Shown in pieces: positions 61,696 through 64,000 of a stretch of 64,000 bases of DNA; within the stretch, counting starts at the first letter, position 1, and the number at the start of each line of letters is the position of its first letter. Position numbers and translations under genes: made by a program. Source of the stretch: Oegoconia quadripuncta. Its lineage: Eukaryota > Arthropoda > Insecta > Lepidoptera > Autostichidae. Location: the NCBI GenBank assembly GCA_949316235.1, contig OX438752.1:3433001-3497000 (forward strand), written 5' to 3'. The notes under the pieces are model-generated. The model was not told the origin of the DNA. It saw only the letters and a program-made list of their open reading frames with translations, and searched no databases.

Positions 61696-61875
61696 AGACT
61701 GGTATTTGAAGTCTTTATTACAAAATCGTTACTTATTCTAAAGCTACCAGGCGTTCGGAATACAATTTTACTTTGAGAAGAAGCCTAAGAAACTCAAAGG
61801 TTTAATGTTACTACGTTCATTATACACTAGTCTTAAGCTTATCTTGAAGTCGAGGAGGCAAGGATACACTATTAG

Positions 61876-62373
61876 CTTCCTATAATTTTAAAGGCTGTGA
61901 TTTTTTGCACATATATAGAGTACCTGTCGGTGATAGAACAAAATGTTGTCTAATAAATCGGTAGCTTGCTTTAGATATGGTATAGGTGTTTAGTAATAAA
62001 ACATAGACTATATTATAATTAAAATTACAACTGTGAATTTCATTGCGGCGTAGAATATAGTTAGAACTCCTGTAACTATTTTCAAAGAAATCGATCAATA
62101 ATTTATGAAAAATTTCAGCGAGAGCAAATATCATGACATGATTCAACTATCAAAGTCACGACCAAATTAATTTTTTTGAAAATTGTTTTATGCGATCTTA
62201 GCATCTTCTACAACGCAATGACGTTCATAGTGGTAACTTTAATTTAATATTGTAGGTTTTACAACTAAATACCTGATGCAATCTACAGAATTGTTAGAAA
62301 ATATTTTTATTATATTACTGAAGGGTAACTCTATCTTTCTACAAAAAATCAGGAACTTTAAGGTTATAGCAAG
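61876..62373. mobile_element. Foldback element FB-A, copy 2
   Basis: The left arm (61876-62080) and right arm (62155-62373) are inverted; 'gattttttgcacatatatag' mirrors 'ctatctttctacaaaaaatc'. The centre 'aagaaatcgatcaataattt' is shared with copy 1 (1590). About 498 bp, with no insertions. Confidence 0.75.
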
Positions 62374-63310
62374 TTACAACATAAAAATTGCGTATTTTTA
62401 CTGGACTGTTAATGACAACTTTAAATTTCAAAAAATGGATATTGTAATTGATTGAATTGAGATTGATTGATTTACTATTGGACTGATTGATGTTTTGATA
62501 CACTTAAATATTTGCTTTTTTTTTTCTTATCACGATAAATTACATAAATTTTATATTAAGTATAGACGGCAGTATACAGGGCTGTCTTATATTATTTATG
62601 GTAGAGTGATGTAAATTTAATCGTACAAGTAAGATAGCTAACATGGTACCATTAATTATAATGGTAAAGCATAATATTGAATTTACAAAGTAAACTACCT
62701 ATAAATAAAAAACCTGACCTAGGAGGCTAGCAGCATTACCTCTCTGTATCGAAATACTATGAAAATGCCTAAAATGATATTAATAATAGTATAGATTAAG
62801 TTTAGAATTTGCAGTAGGTTTCATGTTTGTCTACTTTATTATGTAAGATGTTAATACATGAAAGCATGAATAAATTTATTTATTTTTATTTTTATTTATT
62901 TACACGGAATCAACAGCATTATTACAAATTCTTATACAGAAAACTAATACCAAACTGATGCAAATTAAAGAATCTTATTATGTTACTGACAATGGTCACC
63001 GTTAAAATTGAAGGGGTAATGTTTTAATTAAATTACAATACAATTGGTACTATCACATTAGTAAGTCAAGTCAAGTAAATTAATGTACGGACATGAATCA
63101 AGAAGAACGATCGACAGAGGCAAGCGAGCGCGATAAATGAATATGAATCACGAAAAATTGCCCTGTATGATTAAGTACGGAGCCAAATGTAGAAGAAAAT
63201 TATTTTGTATAACTTTAAACATTATGCAATTAAATGAATTTATCAGACGTATATTATGGTAATACACATATTGGAATTAATTTATTTTGATAATATCAAA
63301 AAGCTACATA
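62374..63310. other. Unassigned AT-rich stretch
   Basis: Irregular gattgattga units at 62440-62500 and (TTTAT)n at 62870-62902, both LINE-tail-like. No gene. Confidence 0.35.
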
Positions 63311-63319
63311 ACTACTTGG

Positions 63320-63500
63320 TATGTGACACCATTTATGCAGTTTTTTGGGATACATAATCATAGGTAAAATAGTCTGCGTATGAGAAATGAGGTATCCAGC
63401 GACACGTGAAGCGAAAACAACTCTTAAAATACAGTGGCATTAGTTAAGCACATTTTTTGACAGTATCAAATAACTGAATTCCACTTTGTGTATTTTATTA
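63320..63500 (+). repeat. Dispersed repeat, partner of 53311-53530
   Basis: 'gtctgcgtatgagaaatgag', 'cgacacgtgaagcg' and 'tgaattccactttgtgta' in the same order and spacing as the partner. Confidence 0.5.
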
Positions 63501-63940
63501 TCACATATGTTATTACAAGCAATTTTGAACTCTATTTTTTTTAATTCTATCATATCATAACTCTGTAACATAGAATATTATTCAGTTCTCGATGATCACA
63601 GGGCGAATGTTCCAACTTCAGTTCCGTAGATACGTCTTCTTTTCCCGGGTAACCTGTCTGTAACCATTGTGTTAATTATTGATATAATTAATAACTTTCA
63701 TATAATTAATAACTTTGATATAGTTAATAACTTTACGAAAGAGATCCAAAATGTTGACATATTTGCGGATGATCTGACAGTGATTGTGAAATATTTGTAT
63801 TCGTTCTTGTGCCAATATTACGAATATCGTTAATCTTTGTGTGTCTCTTGTGGAATAACTTATAAGTGTTTTAGTGTAAAACTGTAAACTTATAATTGTG
63901 AATAAATAAATTAGTCATATGTACCTATACGTTTTTTCAA
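63501..63940. other. Unassigned stretch
   Basis: 63680-63735 repeats 'aattaataacttt.atat' three times. 63755-63790 (acatatttgcggatgatctg) could be a trace of a LINE FADD box. No gene called. Confidence 0.35.
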
Positions 63941-63941
63941 T

Positions 63942-64000
63942 AGGATTCCCGTTGATATACAAAATCTTCATTTCAATAATTTTAAAGATACTTTAAAACA
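63942..64000 (+). pseudogene. LINE-X fragment at window edge
   Basis: 'ccgttgatatacaaaatctt' and 'ttttaaagatactttaaaac' encode VDIQNLHFNNFKDTLK, as in LINE-X at 49018-49488. Continues beyond the window. Confidence 0.7.

Noticed and set aside
1..64000. LTR retrotransposon or viral insertion
   Set aside because: No paired LTRs, protease/integrase motifs or viral-type proteins were seen by eye; a profile search would be needed to exclude small remnants.

Overview
The window is AT-rich animal DNA built almost entirely of transposable elements. The kinds of element point to an insect, most likely a moth or butterfly (Lepidoptera): tRNA-headed SINEs, LINE 3' ends with short A/T-rich tails, the recurring 'gcccagcagtgggac' LINE end, mariners and many small inverted-repeat elements. 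I cannot name the species. No rRNA gene, free-standing tRNA gene, CRISPR array, LTR retrotransposon or conserved housekeeping gene is visible.

Layout. 0-8.5 kb: SINE-A copies, two foldback elements (one with 8-bp target duplications and an engulfed mariner remnant), LINE tails, and a MITE nested inside another MITE. 8.57-10.48 kb: a mariner-type transposon with 268-bp terminal inverted repeats (TIRs) and a broken transposase. 10.6-13.6 kb: a minisatellite running into a foldback with 648-bp arms. 14.6-17.7 kb: one LINE (family X) split by another (family Y). 18.27-19.02 kb: an intact 248-codon ORF on the minus strand with a splice acceptor just before its ATG. 19-26.5 kb: RTE-like LINE and hAT, PIF/Harbinger-like and mariner-like MITEs. 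26.6-34 kb: retroelement tails with an unusual zinc-knuckle plus nuclease-like module, and a three-copy tandem repeat of about 220 bp. 34.05-34.91 kb: a deleted sister of the mariner. 35-40.3 kb: old LINE and MITE remnants. 40.4-41.0 kb: a 179-codon ORF homologous to the 18.3-kb ORF, with the same splice-acceptor/start context. 41-64 kb: dense SINE-B, SINE-A and LINE debris, a 5S-rRNA-derived SINE, nested insertions and more foldbacks.

How parts fit. The two related ORFs (18.27-19.02 kb minus; 40.39-40.98 kb plus) are the only candidates for non-transposon genes, although their family may itself come from mobile elements. Everything else records insertion history. SINE-B shares its last ~36 bases with LINE-Y, which suggests LINE-Y-type machinery mobilises it. 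Several insertions have a matching empty site elsewhere in the window, so target duplications can be read directly. The nesting density suggests heterochromatin or an ageing TE-rich region (a W chromosome or piRNA-type cluster is possible but unproven).
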